Source of the DNA: Nitrospira sp.
GTDB lineage: Bacteria > Nitrospirota > Nitrospiria > Nitrospirales > Nitrospiraceae
Assembly: GCA_022843785.1 (NCBI GenBank)
Contig: JALHMZ010000008.1
Location: 62,001 to 126,000 of the forward strand
Direction of reading: 5' to 3'
Length of the DNA stretch: 64,000 bases
Shown: positions 50,192 to 61,275 of the stretch, piece after piece
Layout of the letters: every line of letters starts with the position of its first letter
How positions within the stretch are numbered: the first letter of the stretch is position 1
Made by a program: the position numbers and the translations under genes
The notes under the pieces: model-generated
What the model saw: only the letters and a program-made list of their open reading frames with translations
The model's database searches: none
Told to the model about the DNA's origin: nothing

Positions 50192-50842
50192 ATGGCGAAA
50201 GTAGAAAAAGGCAAAACTGGAAAGCCGACTGAACGGAAGTCGCAGAAAAAAGAGAGTGCGGCGCCGCAGCAGTTGGACGAGGGAAGCGAAGAGTCGAAAT
50301 TCAGGCCCAGGCTTCGTGACACCTATCAGCAAAAGGTAGTGCCGGCGCTGATGAAGGAATTTGGCTATAAGAATGTCATGCAGGTGCCTCGACTTGAGCG
50401 TGTTGTGCTCAATGTCGGTATGGGAGAGGCTCTGCAGAATGTCAAGTTGCTCGAGAGTGCCGTGACGGAACTGGGAACGATCACAGGGCAAAAGCCGGTT
50501 GTGACCAGGGCCAAGAAAGCGATCGCAGGGTTCAAGCTGCGGCAGGGGCTACCGATTGGAGCCAAGGTCACGCTTCGCAGTCGCCGCATGTACGAATTTT
50601 TTGATCGTCTGGTCTCGTTGGCGCTTCCGCGCATTCGCGATTTTCGCGGGGTCTCGCCGAAGGCCTTCGATGGGCGTGGAAACTATACCTTCGGTCTGAA
50701 GGAGCAGCTGATTTTCCCAGAGATCAAGTACGACGAAGTGGCATCTATCCATGGCATGGACATTACAATTGTGACGACAGCCAGCACGAACGACGAGGGG
50801 AAGGCCCTGTTGAAGCATCTGGGTATGCCGTTTCGTACCTAG
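50192..50842 (+). CDS. rplE: 50S ribosomal protein L5 with N-terminal extension
   Basis: The core matches L5: '[20 protein letters not shown]', [11 protein letters not shown], and [20 protein letters not shown]. At 216 residues it exceeds the usual 180 by about 37, all at the N-terminus, a Lys/Glu/Ser-rich low-complexity stretch ([20 protein letters not shown] and beyond). The ATG has GGAG 8 bp upstream, and no other start codon lies before the core, so the extension appears real. L5 binds 5S rRNA; the extension's role is unknown. Confidence 0.92.
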   Translation: MAKVEKGKTGKPTERKSQKKESAAPQQLDEGSEESKFRPRLRDTYQQKVVPALMKEFGYKNVMQVPRLERVVLNVGMGEALQNVKLLESAVTELGTITGQKPVVTRAKKAIAGFKLRQGLPIGAKVTLRSRRMYEFFDRLVSLALPRIRDFRGVSPKAFDGRGNYTFGLKEQLIFPEIKYDEVASIHGMDITIVTTASTNDEGKALLKHLGMPFRT

Positions 50843-50886
50843 GGACACACTCGGTGTGAGGCATTGTTCGAAGAGAAGGAGTGTTT

Positions 50887-51072
50887 GTGGCACGATTAGC
50901 GCTGAGGAATAAGGCGGCAACCAAACAGAAGTTCCCGTGCCGGGAGTATCATCGTTGCGGCGTGTGTGGCCGTGTACGTGGGTATCTTAGCCGGTTTCGG
51001 ATGTGCAGAATCTGTTTTCGGCTCCTGAGCCTACGTGGAGAAATCCCGGGCGTACGCAAATCAAGTTGGTAG
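50887..51072 (+). CDS. rpsN: 30S ribosomal protein S14, zinc type
   Basis: This is the short 61-residue form with CGVCGR and CRICFR (two CxxC pairs), also called rpsZ, rather than the 100-residue zinc-free form. The GTG gives [24 protein letters not shown] lies 5 bp upstream, which decides against an earlier GTG at 50881 that lies within this box. It is in the normal place between rplE and rpsH. Confidence 0.93.
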   Translation: MARLALRNKAATKQKFPCREYHRCGVCGRVRGYLSRFRMCRICFRLLSLRGEIPGVRKSSW

Positions 51073-51123
51073 CGAGTATGTCGGCCTACGGTCGATTGTC
51101 TTAAAGATGTAGAAGGATATCAG

Positions 51124-51519
51124 ATGCTTACAGATCCGATCAGTGACCTCCTTGTTCGATTAAGAAATGGCGCTCAGCGCCGTCAGGAGACGGTGGTTGT
51201 TCCAACTTCGAAGTTGAAGCGTGCAATTCTAGAGATCTTGAAGCGCGAGGGCTATGTCGATGGCATTGAGGACGGGATGCGTGATGGTCATCCGATTCTC
51301 GATGTGCGGTTACGATATGTGGGAGAAGGACAGCCCATGATTACGGGTCTGCAGCGGATCAGCAAGCCTGGACGCCGTGTTTATGTCGGAAGCGAAGATA
51401 TTGCAAAGGTCCGCAATGGGATCGGGGTGTCCATCCTGTCGACCTCAAAAGGGATCATGACGGATCAGGAGTCCCGCAAGAATAAGCTTGGTGGAGAGAT
51501 TTTGTGTTCAGTGTGGTAG
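51124..51519 (+). CDS. rpsH: 30S ribosomal protein S8
   Basis: The 131-residue protein has DPISDLLVRLRNGAQRRQET and the C-terminal GIGVSILSTSKGIMTDQESR then GGEILCSVW, the 16S central-domain-binding motif. S8 represses the spc operon in E. coli; no site was sought successfully here. Confidence 0.95.
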   Translation: MLTDPISDLLVRLRNGAQRRQETVVVPTSKLKRAILEILKREGYVDGIEDGMRDGHPILDVRLRYVGEGQPMITGLQRISKPGRRVYVGSEDIAKVRNGIGVSILSTSKGIMTDQESRKNKLGGEILCSVW

Positions 51520-51561
51520 GCGCGGGAAAGTTTTAACGACTGAATAGGGATGTAGAAAATC

Positions 51562-52098
51562 ATGTCGCGGATCGGGAAAAAGCCAATCACGGTTCCCAGT
51601 GGAGTAGATGTCAAAGTCTCCGGATCGAATGTGTCGGTCAAGGGCCCTTTGGGGAAGCTGGATTGGTCTTTGGCTCAGGGTGTGAGCGTTGCGCTGGATA
51701 ACGGTCAGATTGTTGTCGCGCGCTCAAGTGAAGACCGCAAACTGCGAGCCCTCCATGGTCTTGTTCGAGCGGAATTGAATAACATGGTGCATGGTGTCAC
51801 GAAGGGCTACGAACGATCGCTTGAAATAACCGGAGTCGGATACAAGGCGCAAATTCAGGGCAGGACGATGAGTTTCAATGTTGGGTATATCAATCCCGTT
51901 GTGTACGAAGTGCCGGTTGGTATCGATGTGAAAGTGGATAAGCAGACCCTTATCAATGTCAAGGGAGTCGACAAGCGCCTTGTCGGCCAGGTGGCCGCAA
52001 ATCTCCGAGCGATCAAGCCTCCTGATGTGTACAAGCAAAAGGGTGTTCGCTATGCAGGCGAACAGTTGCGCAAAAAGGCTGGCAAGACAGGGAAGTAG
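51562..52098 (+). CDS. rplF: 50S ribosomal protein L6
   Basis: The 178-residue protein is made of two similar domains. It begins [20 protein letters not shown] and ends with the conserved [20 protein letters not shown]. It lies near the sarcin-ricin loop. The length is standard, and rplR starts 8 bp later. Confidence 0.95.
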   Translation: MSRIGKKPITVPSGVDVKVSGSNVSVKGPLGKLDWSLAQGVSVALDNGQIVVARSSEDRKLRALHGLVRAELNNMVHGVTKGYERSLEITGVGYKAQIQGRTMSFNVGYINPVVYEVPVGIDVKVDKQTLINVKGVDKRLVGQVAANLRAIKPPDVYKQKGVRYAGEQLRKKAGKTGK

Positions 52099-52106
52099 GT
52101 AGCAAC

Positions 52107-52472
52107 ATGAATACGGCTGAAAAGTTACGACAACTGAAACAGCGGCGGCGTCGGGTGCGCAAGACGGTCACGGGGACTGCTGAACGACCTCGTCTGAACG
52201 TGTTCCGCAGTAGTGCGCACATCTATGCGCAGGTGATCAACGATATCGAGGGGAAAACGCTCGCAGCAGCGTCGTCGCTCGATAAGTCGCTGCGCACGGC
52301 GCTGAAATCGACAAGCAGCATTGAAGCGGCGAAGGCCGTCGGGAAGTTGATTGCGTCGCGGGCGAAGGCCGCCAATGTGAATGCTGTGGTCTTTGATCGA
52401 GGCGGACGGATGTATCACGGCAGAATCAAAGCGCTTGCCGATGCGTCGCGTGAAGGGGGCCTTCAGTTCTAG
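52107..52472 (+). CDS. rplR: 50S ribosomal protein L18
   Basis: The 121-residue 5S rRNA-binding protein has [20 protein letters not shown] and [20 protein letters not shown], and ends '[20 protein letters not shown]'. It binds 5S rRNA with L5. It lies between rplF and rpsE as usual. Confidence 0.95.
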   Translation: MNTAEKLRQLKQRRRRVRKTVTGTAERPRLNVFRSSAHIYAQVINDIEGKTLAAASSLDKSLRTALKSTSSIEAAKAVGKLIASRAKAANVNAVVFDRGGRMYHGRIKALADASREGGLQF

Positions 52473-52532
52473 CGTGGTCATCCTATTCATCCCCACCAAT
52501 TTCGAGTGGGAAGAGAAGAAACGAGGCACTGT

Positions 52533-53042
52533 GTGCGAGTTAATCCTGATGAACTAAACCTGAAAGATAAAGTCGTCTTCATTAATCGCGTCGCAAAGGT
52601 GGTGAAGGGCGGCAAACGGTTTAACTTTTGTGCCCTGGTTGTGGTCGGTGACGGCCATGGTTGGGTGGGGATCGGCAAAGGGAAGGCTGCAGAAGTTCCG
52701 GTTGCCATATCAAAGGCGGTCGAACAAGCCAAGAAACATCTCGTGCATGTTGCGCTCAAGGGCGGCTCAATCCCACACGAAGTACATGGCCTCTTTGGTG
52801 GTGAACATGTGCTCCTCAAGCCGGCAGCCGATGGCACGGGGATTGTCGCCGGTGGTGCAGTTCGCGCCGTGGTGGAATTGGTTGGCGCGCATAATGTGGT
52901 TGCAAAGACGCTTGGCCGTGGTAATCCCTTTAATACGGTTCGAGCAACATTAGATGGGCTTACGCAATTGAGAAATCCTGAAGAGGTGCTTCGTCTGCGT
53001 CGTCGGACCATGGCGGAGCGGCAGGAAGGGGCGGCGGTGTAA
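52533..53042 (+). CDS. rpsE: 30S ribosomal protein S5
   Basis: The 169-residue protein has VVFINRVAKVVKGGKRFNFC, GDGHGWVGIGKGKAAEVPVA and the C-terminal GRGNPFNTVRATLDGLTQLR. The GTG giving MRVNPDELNLKDK was preferred (CGAGG about 7 bp upstream); an earlier GTG at 52506 would add nine residues without a ribosome-binding site. Its stop overlaps the rpmD start. Confidence 0.94.
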   Translation: MRVNPDELNLKDKVVFINRVAKVVKGGKRFNFCALVVVGDGHGWVGIGKGKAAEVPVAISKAVEQAKKHLVHVALKGGSIPHEVHGLFGGEHVLLKPAADGTGIVAGGAVRAVVELVGAHNVVAKTLGRGNPFNTVRATLDGLTQLRNPEEVLRLRRRTMAERQEGAAV

Positions 53043-53260
53043 TGGGTACGGTTGCGACACCTAAATCTAAACAATCGACAGCGCAAGGTGTTCGAGTGAC
53101 ACTTATGCGGAGTCCCATTGGCACGCCGCAATCGCATCGCCTGGTGCTGCGTGGGCTTCGGCTTCGGCATATACGCCAGACGGCCGTCCATCCAGACACT
53201 CCCCAAGTTCGCGGATTGATCAAGAAAGTGGGTTATCTGCTCGAGGTTGGAAAGCCATGA
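53042..53260 (+). CDS. rpmD: 50S ribosomal protein L30
   Basis: The 72-residue protein has the L30 core VRVTLMRSPIGTPQSHRLVL and RGLRLRHIRQTAVHPDTPQV. It is about 12 residues longer than the usual bacterial form, owing to the start GTVATPKSKQSTAQG. The ATG overlaps the rpsE stop (TAATG), and the stop overlaps the rplO start by 4 bp. Confidence 0.93.
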   Translation: MGTVATPKSKQSTAQGVRVTLMRSPIGTPQSHRLVLRGLRLRHIRQTAVHPDTPQVRGLIKKVGYLLEVGKP

Positions 53261-53698
53261 ATCTTCATGATTTGACACCGGCAAAAGGCGCTAAGAAACG
53301 GCGAAAACGGATTGGCCGCGGACCCGGATCCGGCCATGGAAAGACCGCTACCAAGGGGCACAAGGGATTGCTCGCGAGATCAGGAGGCGGAAAGCGACCT
53401 GGTTTTGAAGGCGGTCAGATGCCGTTGATTCGGCGGTTGCCGAAGTTTGGGTTCGTCAACAATTTCCGTACGGAATACTCCATCGTCAATGTGAGTAGTT
53501 TTCAGGATTGGAACGGAAGCGGTACCATCACCCCGCAAGCCATGGTGGATGCCGGCTTGGTCAAGCGTAAAACGTTGCCGATCAAAATCCTCGGCAATGG
53601 AGAGCTGAAGAAGTCACTCGTCATTCAGGCCCATAAGTTCAGCAAGTCTGCGGAGGCGAAGATTCAGTCGGCTGGAGGGAGAGTCGAGGTCATCGGCG

Positions 53699-53706
<8 letters not shown>
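53257..53706 (+). CDS. rplO: 50S ribosomal protein L15
   Basis: The 149-residue protein has the flexible basic N-terminus RKRIGRGPGSGHGKTATKGH, then GFEGGQMPLIRRLPKFGF and the globular end KAEIQSAGG-like AKIQSAGGRVEVIGGV. It overlaps secY by 8 bp, a junction conserved in the spc operon. Confidence 0.95.
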
Positions 53707-55018
<1,312 letters not shown>

Positions 55019-55024
55019 TGCCGC

Positions 55025-55681
55025 ATGCGGCTCGTGTTTCTTGGCGCGCCAGGCGTCGGTAAAGGTACGCAAGCAGATAAGGTCTCGGCGCAGCACGGTG
55101 CCCGGAAAATATCAACTGGGGATTTACTTCGAGAGGCCGTTCGGAATCGTACGAGCTTAGGCCTTGAGGCTAAGTCCTATATGGACCAAGGGCGACTTGT
55201 TCCAGATGCGGTCGTCATCGGGTTGGTGCGGGAAAAGTTAACCGATCCCAGTTACGCAAAGGGCTTTATCCTGGACGGGTTTCCCAGGACGGTTCCTCAG
55301 GCAGAAGAGTTGGGAAAGGTACTGGATGAGCAGGGCATCGGACTGAATCGCGTCATCAACTTTCAGGTTTCTCGTGCCGAGGTCGTAAAGCGGTTGAGCG
55401 GGCGGAGGAGCTGCCCAAAGTGTCAGGCGACGTATCACGTGGAGTTCGCGCCCTCCAAAGAAGCTGGAGTGTGTGATCGGTGCAAGGATACGTTAGTTCA
55501 GCGAAGTGATGATCAGAGGGAAGCGATTGAGACGCGGCTGAAGGTCTATGAAGAGCAGACTGCCCCGTTGATTGGCTTCTACGAGAAGAAAAATATCTTA
55601 TCGCATCTCGAGAGCGAGGGGCCTGTCGAGTCTGTCTATCAGAGCTTGTCGAAGGTGCTGGCAGCATACGATACGGCATGA
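55025..55681 (+). CDS. adk: Adenylate kinase
   Basis: The 218-residue enzyme converts AMP and ATP to two ADP. It has P-loop GAPGVGKGTQA, the AMP-binding KISTGDLLREAV, GFPRTVPQAE, and a LID with four cysteines (CPKCQ and CDRCK), so it is a zinc-LID form. Coupling with secY and map is the common spc-cluster arrangement; the stop overlaps map by 4 bp. Confidence 0.96.
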   Translation: MRLVFLGAPGVGKGTQADKVSAQHGARKISTGDLLREAVRNRTSLGLEAKSYMDQGRLVPDAVVIGLVREKLTDPSYAKGFILDGFPRTVPQAEELGKVLDEQGIGLNRVINFQVSRAEVVKRLSGRRSCPKCQATYHVEFAPSKEAGVCDRCKDTLVQRSDDQREAIETRLKVYEEQTAPLIGFYEKKNILSHLESEGPVESVYQSLSKVLAAYDTA

Positions 55682-56442
55682 TCATTCTCAAGACGCCTGC
55701 TGAAATTGAGATTATGGCGGAAGCGTCGAGAGTGGTTGCCGAGGTGCTGGAGATCATTCGGAAGGAAGTTCGATCAGGAATCAGCACCGACGACCTCGAT
55801 CGTTTAGCCGAGAAAGAGATTCGGGCCAGGGGAGCGATACCGGCGTTCAAGGGGTACAGAAATTATCCTAAGACGCTCTGTGCATCCGTGAACGAACAGG
55901 TGGTTCATGGAATACCATCCGGTCGGAAGCTGAAGGATGGCGATATTATCGGCCTTGATCTTGGTGCCATCGTGGGTGGGTTTTATGGAGACTCAGCAGT
56001 AACGGTGGCAGTCGGTCGGGTGCCTGAGAAGATTGCAACGCTCGTAAAGGTGACGGAAGAATCGCTCTCTCTGGGGATCGAGCAGGCGGTGGTCGGTAAT
56101 CGGTTGACGGATATTTCACATGCGGTCCAACGCCATATCGAGTCAGCCGGGTATTCGGTCGTCACGGAGTTTGTGGGGCATGGGATCGGTAGGCACTTGC
56201 ATGAAGAACCGCAGGTTCCCAACTATGGGAAGCCTGGACAGGGGCCGCGGCTGCAGAGCGGCATGGTGCTGGCCATTGAGCCAATGGTCAATATGGGGGG
56301 GAGCGCCGTACGAGTTCTTGAGGATCGTTGGACGGCAGTCACGGCTGATGGAAGCCTTTCTGCTCACTTCGAACATACGATTGCCATACAACCAAGTGGC
56401 CCGGCTCGAATCTTGAGCCGTCGAGTCGCAGGCGAAATTTAA
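55678..56442 (+). CDS. map: Methionine aminopeptidase, type I
   Basis: The 254-residue metalloenzyme removes N-terminal Met. Metal ligands are visible in [20 protein letters not shown] (two Asp), [12 protein letters not shown] (His), AIEPMVN (Glu) and the final [10 protein letters not shown] (Glu). It overlaps adk by 4 bp and precedes infA. The length is typical. Confidence 0.96.
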   Translation: MIILKTPAEIEIMAEASRVVAEVLEIIRKEVRSGISTDDLDRLAEKEIRARGAIPAFKGYRNYPKTLCASVNEQVVHGIPSGRKLKDGDIIGLDLGAIVGGFYGDSAVTVAVGRVPEKIATLVKVTEESLSLGIEQAVVGNRLTDISHAVQRHIESAGYSVVTEFVGHGIGRHLHEEPQVPNYGKPGQGPRLQSGMVLAIEPMVNMGGSAVRVLEDRWTAVTADGSLSAHFEHTIAIQPSGPARILSRRVAGEI

Positions 56443-56467
56443 GTCGCAGAAAAGAACGCAGAAATAC

Positions 56468-56686
56468 GTGGCCAAAGAAGATATTATCGAAGTACAGGGT
56501 TCCGTGGCAGAAACTCTGCCGAATGCAATGTTTCGGGTGAAGCTCGAAAATGGACATATCATCTTAGCCCATATATCTGGCAAGATGCGGATGCATTTCA
56601 TTCGTATTCTTCCTGGTGATAAGGTGACGGTGGAAATGTCGCCATATGATCTGACCAGGGGCCGGATCACGTATCGTTTCAAGTAG
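56468..56686 (+). CDS. infA: Translation initiation factor IF-1
   Basis: The 72-residue S1/OB-fold protein begins (M)[19 protein letters not shown] and ends [14 protein letters not shown], matching IF-1 over its whole length. The start is GTG. It is in the map-infA-rpmJ position. Confidence 0.95.
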   Translation: MAKEDIIEVQGSVAETLPNAMFRVKLENGHIILAHISGKMRMHFIRILPGDKVTVEMSPYDLTRGRITYRFK

Positions 56687-56705
56687 CAGGGGGCATTGAG
56701 TTCTC

Positions 56706-56819
56706 ATGAAAGTGAAATCATCAGTGAAACCGATTTGCGCAAAGTGTAAAGTTGTGCGCCGGCGAGGGGTAGTTCGGATTCTTTGCGATAACCCTCGCCA
56801 TAAACAGCGCCAAGGGTAA
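56706..56819 (+). CDS. rpmJ: 50S ribosomal protein L36
   Basis: The 37-residue protein reads [20 protein letters not shown] then [17 protein letters not shown]. The CxxC, Cys and His form the zinc site of the common L36. It is short enough to be missed by ORF callers, but start, stop and position between infA and rpsM are all as expected. Confidence 0.95.
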   Translation: MKVKSSVKPICAKCKVVRRRGVVRILCDNPRHKQRQG

Positions 56820-56912
56820 GGATGTCCTTCGCTATTGGTCGAGCGTGCATGGGGCATCGCGCGTCGCATATCTAGCGGATGACGTTACACGATTGGACGG
56901 AAGGGAGAAGCA

Positions 56913-57311
56913 ATGGCACGTATCGCTGGCGTCGATTTGCCTAGAGGCAAGCGGGCCGATATTGGCTTGACCTACATTTACGGAATCGGGCGGGCGGCCG
57001 CCTCGAAAATTCTGAAGGAGGCCGGCGTTGATGGCGCTGTCCGCATCAAGGATTTGAGCGAGGACAAGATTGTCAAGCTGCGTGAGATCATCGATCGTGA
57101 TCACCGCGTGGAAGGTGATCTTCGCAAAGAAGTCTCATTGAATATCAAGCGGCTGGTTGATACGGGAACATACCGAGGCCTCCGGCATCGGAAGGGGTTG
57201 CCCGTGCGCGGACAGCGAACCAAAACGAATGCCAGGACGCGCAAAGGACGCCGTTCTGGCCCCGGGAGCAAACCGAGACCGTCGATGACGAAGTCCGCCC
57301 CGAGCGCATAA
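56913..57311 (+). CDS. rpsM: 30S ribosomal protein S13
   Basis: The 132-residue protein begins [20 protein letters not shown] and has [20 protein letters not shown] and TNARTRKG, the head-contact tail reaching the tRNAs. It has a slightly longer basic tail than E. coli S13. A GGAAGGGAG box precedes the ATG. Confidence 0.95.
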   Translation: MARIAGVDLPRGKRADIGLTYIYGIGRAAASKILKEAGVDGAVRIKDLSEDKIVKLREIIDRDHRVEGDLRKEVSLNIKRLVDTGTYRGLRHRKGLPVRGQRTKTNARTRKGRRSGPGSKPRPSMTKSAPSA

Positions 57312-57340
57312 TTCGTCGAACGTACAATGAAGGAGTTCGC

Positions 57341-57724
57341 ATGAGCGTCAAGAAGGGGAAGAAGAAAGAACGGCGAATCGTTCAAAGCGGAGTCGCGCAC
57401 GTTCAAGCGTCGTTCAACAATACAATCGTGACGATTACCGACATGAGCGGGAATACGGTGGTGTGGGCCAGTGCAGGTAATCAAGGATTTAAGGGGTCCC
57501 GTAAAAGCACGCCATTCGCCGCACAGCGGGCAGGAGAAGCTGCGGCTCGTAAGGCGATGGAGAGCGGGATGCGGCAAATCGATGTCTATGTGAATGGGCC
57601 GGGCTCCGGTCGTGAATCGGCGATCCGCTCACTGCAAGGAGCCGGACTGCGGATTAACATGATTCGTGACGTGACGCCCATCCCGCATAACGGCTGCCGT
57701 CCGCCAAAACGGAGGCGTGTCTAA
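57341..57724 (+). CDS. rpsK: 30S ribosomal protein S11
   Basis: The 127-residue platform protein has [40 protein letters not shown] and the conserved end [24 protein letters not shown] precedes the ATG. It lies between rpsM and rpsD. Confidence 0.96.
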   Translation: MSVKKGKKKERRIVQSGVAHVQASFNNTIVTITDMSGNTVVWASAGNQGFKGSRKSTPFAAQRAGEAAARKAMESGMRQIDVYVNGPGSGRESAIRSLQGAGLRINMIRDVTPIPHNGCRPPKRRRV

Positions 57725-57805
57725 GTCGAGAGGAACCGAACGTCGGATTGAATAACGATTCTGGACATGCGCGGGGGCATGTCTGCGGCAACTGGAGGTA
57801 GAGAA

Positions 57806-58432
57806 GTGGCAAAGTATCGCGGTCCCGTCTGTCGGCTCTGTCGACGAGAAGGTGAGAAACTGTTTCTCAAAGGTGCGCGCTGCATGACAGAAAAGTGCGC
57901 CATCGAGCGGCGGAGCTACCCTCCAGGCCAGCATGGACAGGGGCGTCAACGGACCTCTGACTATAGTCTCCAGTTGCGTGAAAAGCAGAAGTTGCGGAGA
58001 ATTTACGGTCTTCAAGAACGGCAATTCCGCGGCGTGTTCGAGCGGGCTGAGCGGCAAATCGGCGTCACAGGCGATGCGTTGCTGCGCTTGCTTGAATGTC
58101 GGCTCGACAATGTCGCCTATCGATTGGGATTCGGCATGTCGCGAAAGCAGGCCAGACAGATCGTCAGTCACGGTCATCTCTTGATGAACGGGAAGCGGAT
58201 CATGGTTGCCGGCGCGCTTGTGAAGGCAGGGGACGTCATCGAAGTTCGTGAGCGGAGCAGGAATCTGGCAACCATTCAGGGAGCTTTGGAGGCTGTCGAC
58301 GGCCGTGGGATTCCGGACTGGCTCGAGCTCGACAAGGGCGCATTCAAAGGGGTCGTGCGCGCATTGCCGGCGAAGGAACATATCCCATTGCCGGTTAATG
58401 AACAGATGGTTGTGGAATTGTATTCACGATAG
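57806..58432 (+). CDS. rpsD: 30S ribosomal protein S4
   Basis: The 208-residue protein carries the zinc-binding N-terminus (CRLCRREGEKLFLKGARCMT and EKC) and the S4 RNA-binding domain (RLDNVAYRLGFGMSRKQARQ; VSHGHLLMNGKRI). The GTG giving AKYRGPVCRLC was chosen over an upstream ATG in non-family sequence. S4 regulates the alpha operon in enteric bacteria. Confidence 0.95.
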   Translation: MAKYRGPVCRLCRREGEKLFLKGARCMTEKCAIERRSYPPGQHGQGRQRTSDYSLQLREKQKLRRIYGLQERQFRGVFERAERQIGVTGDALLRLLECRLDNVAYRLGFGMSRKQARQIVSHGHLLMNGKRIMVAGALVKAGDVIEVRERSRNLATIQGALEAVDGRGIPDWLELDKGAFKGVVRALPAKEHIPLPVNEQMVVELYSR

Positions 58433-58516
58433 CCGTTTGACCCAGGGGCGGCGTTATTGAGCGAACGGACGTTCCACAGGTTAGTTACGTACACGCAGGT
58501 ACATGGAGGGGGAGTC

Positions 58517-59518
58517 ATGATCAAGGCGATGAGAGACTTTCAAGTCCCGATTCGGGTGGAAGTCGATAAGGATGCACATTCCCCAACATTCGGTCGATTC
58601 ACCACAGAAGCGTTCGAGCGGGGATTCGGCACTACGATTGGAAACGCTCTGCGGCGTGTGTTGCTGTCGTCTCTGACGGGCGCTGCAGTCACTACGGTGA
58701 AGATTGAAGGGGTGGTACATGAGTTTTCAACGATCGCCGGTGTGACGGAAGATGTGACGGCGATTATTTTGAACATCAAGGGTCTGAGATTGGCGCTCCA
58801 TACGGACAAGCCCAAGACGATTCGATTGAAGAAAAAGGGCCCAGGTGAAGCGAAAGGATCCGACATCATTCATGACGCCGATGTCACCATTCTGACCCCT
58901 GATTTGCATATTGCGATGTTGGACAAGGATGCAACTCTGGATATCGAAATGACGGTCAAGCACGGCCGTGGATATGTTCCGGCTGAGCGCAATAAGGAAG
59001 AAGGCTTGCCGATCGGTGTCATTGCCATCGATTCGATTTTCTCTCCAATCAAGCGGGTGAATTTCCAGGTTGAAAACGCTCGTGTCGGACGCATGACTGA
59101 CTACGACAAGTTGACGATGGAGATTTGGACCGATGCGACGATCAGCCCACGTGATGCGCTATCGACTGCCGCCGGGATTCTGCGCGAACATCTGGATATC
59201 TTCATCAATCCGGAGGAGCGTGGTGAGGGGAAGAGCGAAGCAGGTTATGAGGAGTCGCAGCGGGAGGTGAATAAAAACCTTTCCCGCAGTGTGAATGAAC
59301 TGGAGTTGTCGGTGCGTGCTGCGAATTGTTTGAAGAATGCCAATATCAAAACGATCGCAGATCTGGTGCAGAAGTCTGAAGGAGAGATGCTGCGGACGAA
59401 GAATTTTGGGAAGAAGTCTCTCAACGAAATCAAGGAAATCTTGTCTGAAATGGGACTCTCGCTGGGCACCAAGGTGGACATGCCACCGTCTCACAATGGG
59501 AGTCCGAAGTCGGAGTAA
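58517..59518 (+). CDS. rpoA: RNA polymerase alpha subunit
   Basis: The 333-residue protein has the N-terminal assembly domain ([20 protein letters not shown]) and the C-terminal promoter/activator domain ([40 protein letters not shown]). The ATG behind GGAGGGGGAG was chosen; the frame reaches 60 bp further but without family match. It is followed by rplQ after 22 bp. Confidence 0.96.
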   Translation: MIKAMRDFQVPIRVEVDKDAHSPTFGRFTTEAFERGFGTTIGNALRRVLLSSLTGAAVTTVKIEGVVHEFSTIAGVTEDVTAIILNIKGLRLALHTDKPKTIRLKKKGPGEAKGSDIIHDADVTILTPDLHIAMLDKDATLDIEMTVKHGRGYVPAERNKEEGLPIGVIAIDSIFSPIKRVNFQVENARVGRMTDYDKLTMEIWTDATISPRDALSTAAGILREHLDIFINPEERGEGKSEAGYEESQREVNKNLSRSVNELELSVRAANCLKNANIKTIADLVQKSEGEMLRTKNFGKKSLNEIKEILSEMGLSLGTKVDMPPSHNGSPKSE

Positions 59519-59540
59519 TTCTTAGGTCAAGGGGAACGCC

Positions 59541-59972
59541 GTGCGACACAGGAAAAAAGGGCGACAACTCGGCAGACAAACCAAGCATCGGTGGGCGTTG
59601 TTTCGCAATATCGTCACGTCGTTGATCGACCACGAGCGGATCGAGACGACTGAAGCGAAAGCCAAGGAAATACGCGGGTTCACTGATCGCATGATTACGT
59701 TGGGGAAGGAAGGGACCCTTCCGGCGCGGCGCCGCGCGCTCGCATTTTTGCGAAGCAAGGACGTCGTGTCCAAGTTGTTCGCAGATGTGGCGGGACGGTT
59801 TAAGGATCGACGCGGAGGGTACACCAGGATTGTGAAAACCCGTCGGCGTATCGGGGATGGCGCAGAAATGGTTGCTATTGAATTAGTTTCTCGCCCAGAG
59901 GCGCCGGCAGCACAGAAATCATCGAGCGCTCCTGCGCAGCCTGCCACTGGCGAACCTCAAAAGTCAGTATAG
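59541..59972 (+). CDS. rplQ: 50S ribosomal protein L17
   Basis: The 143-residue protein begins [20 protein letters not shown] and has [20 protein letters not shown] and [20 protein letters not shown]. It starts with GTG behind AAGGGGAA. The last 25 residues form an Ala/Pro/Ser-rich tail beyond the core. It is the last gene of the superoperon. Confidence 0.95.
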   Translation: MRHRKKGRQLGRQTKHRWALFRNIVTSLIDHERIETTEAKAKEIRGFTDRMITLGKEGTLPARRRALAFLRSKDVVSKLFADVAGRFKDRRGGYTRIVKTRRRIGDGAEMVAIELVSRPEAPAAQKSSSAPAQPATGEPQKSV

Positions 59973-60012
59973 ATTTTATTTGTAATCAGAACCCTCGGGC
60001 TATGTTTCTCAA

Positions 60013-60044
60013 ATGCCCTCCATGTGGAAACACATGGAGGGCAT
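60013..60044 (+). terminator. Perfect 14-bp hairpin after rplQ
   Basis: ATGCCCTCCATGTG, loop GAAA, CACATGGAGGGCAT pair without mismatch 40 bp after the rplQ stop. The GNRA loop makes it very stable. No long T-run follows (CGTGTTGTC), but the position at the end of the superoperon suggests a terminator or 3'-end stabiliser. Confidence 0.65.
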
Positions 60045-60146
60045 CGTGTTGTCAGGTCCTTCCAGGGATCCTCACAGACGTTTACTTGCCCTGTCGTGCA
60101 TGCTACGATCGTGCCAGCATATCTTTGACCAATTGAAAGCCAGTAT

Positions 60147-60719
60147 ATGTGGGAACGAATCGTACGGCGAACACTTCTGACATTGAGTGTATTCCTGTCC
60201 GCGTTTCTGGCCTACCTGCTCTTTATCAATGCCGATTCAACTCCATCTACCCAACCGGCCTCGTCCGGATCGATTGAGCGTGCGGATGCGAAGATCTCAG
60301 ATTTTATCTTTACGCAAACTAAAGGCGATGTTGTCGAGTGGCAAGTGCAGGCCAGGCAGGCACGGTTGTTTGAGCGAGAGAAACAGGCACGGCTTACCGG
60401 GGTCGATATCACGTTTTATGGTGAGCAGGGAAAGGAACTCACTCTGTCAGGAGAAGAGGGAACACTCGATATCGCAACGAAGAATCTTGAGCTGGCTAAT
60501 CAGACAGAGCCCTTGGTTGTTGAAACAAAAAGTGGATATACCATCTATACGAATCATCTGGCATGGAAAGACGAGACCAAAGAGATTCGTACGGATGACA
60601 ATGTTCGGATCGTCGGCCATGGAATTGAAGTGACCGGGCGTGGACTACTCGGCCGTATGGCTGCGCAGGAATTCGAAATTTTAGGGGATGTTCATGTGGA
60701 TCTTGTTCCTGCTTCTTAA
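60147..60719 (+). CDS. lptC: LPS export protein LptC
   Basis: The 190-residue protein has one N-terminal inner-membrane helix (LLTLSVFLSAFLAYLLFI) and a periplasmic beta-jellyroll with ADAKISDFIFTQTKGDVVEW and GVDITFYGEQGKELTLSGEE. It hands LPS from the LptBFG transporter to LptA. lptF and lptG are not in the window. It overlaps lptA by 32 bp in another frame. Confidence 0.88.
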   Translation: MWERIVRRTLLTLSVFLSAFLAYLLFINADSTPSTQPASSGSIERADAKISDFIFTQTKGDVVEWQVQARQARLFEREKQARLTGVDITFYGEQGKELTLSGEEGTLDIATKNLELANQTEPLVVETKSGYTIYTNHLAWKDETKEIRTDDNVRIVGHGIEVTGRGLLGRMAAQEFEILGDVHVDLVPAS

Positions 60720-61275
60720 TGTAGTTCTGTTCGGAGAGGTGCTACCAAGCCATTCTGCGGACCCCGGGATTCTGCAAAACAATGGAGTCACCGCGGCTGT
60801 CCCCACCACGATCACAGCCAAGAAAGTCACGGTTCGTAAACAAGACAGCCGGGCCGTATTTGAAGGAACTGTTGTGCTGACCAGGGGCCCACTTCTTGTT
60901 TATTCGGATAAGATGATCGTCCTGTTTCATTCGCTCGGCAGTGGGCAGGCGCCACCAAGTTCTTCCGGGCAGGTTGCCGGACCGTCGTCAGATAAGAGGA
61001 AAGACACGCCGCCGACAATGTCGAACCATTCCGTGCACCGAGTCGAGGCAATTGACCATGTCAAGATAAAGTATGCGACCGGTAATGCGACGTGCCAGAA
61101 AGCCGTGTATTTTAGTGAGGGCGATAAGATTGTTTTGACGGGAGAGCCCGTGGCGTGGGAGAAGGGAACTCGCGTCAGCGGAAAACAAATCACGATCTAC
61201 CTGGCGGAGGAACGGAGTGTGGTCGAGGGAGACTCGCATGTTCGTATCGAGGAGGAGGGAAAAGCCGCACCATGA
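60688..61275 (+). CDS. lptA: LPS transport periplasmic protein LptA
   Basis: The 195-residue protein starts with a signal peptide (MFMWILFLLLNVVLFGEVLP, cleavage near SHSA). The OstA/LptA jellyroll follows: ITAKKVTVRKQDSRAVFEGT, a Ser/Pro insertion (about 88-110), and GDKIVLTGEPVAWEKGTRVS, then SVVEGDSHVRI. The gene begins inside lptC and its stop overlaps lptB by 4 bp, a tight coupling typical of this operon. Confidence 0.88.
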   Translation: MFMWILFLLLNVVLFGEVLPSHSADPGILQNNGVTAAVPTTITAKKVTVRKQDSRAVFEGTVVLTRGPLLVYSDKMIVLFHSLGSGQAPPSSSGQVAGPSSDKRKDTPPTMSNHSVHRVEAIDHVKIKYATGNATCQKAVYFSEGDKIVLTGEPVAWEKGTRVSGKQITIYLAEERSVVEGDSHVRIEEEGKAAP

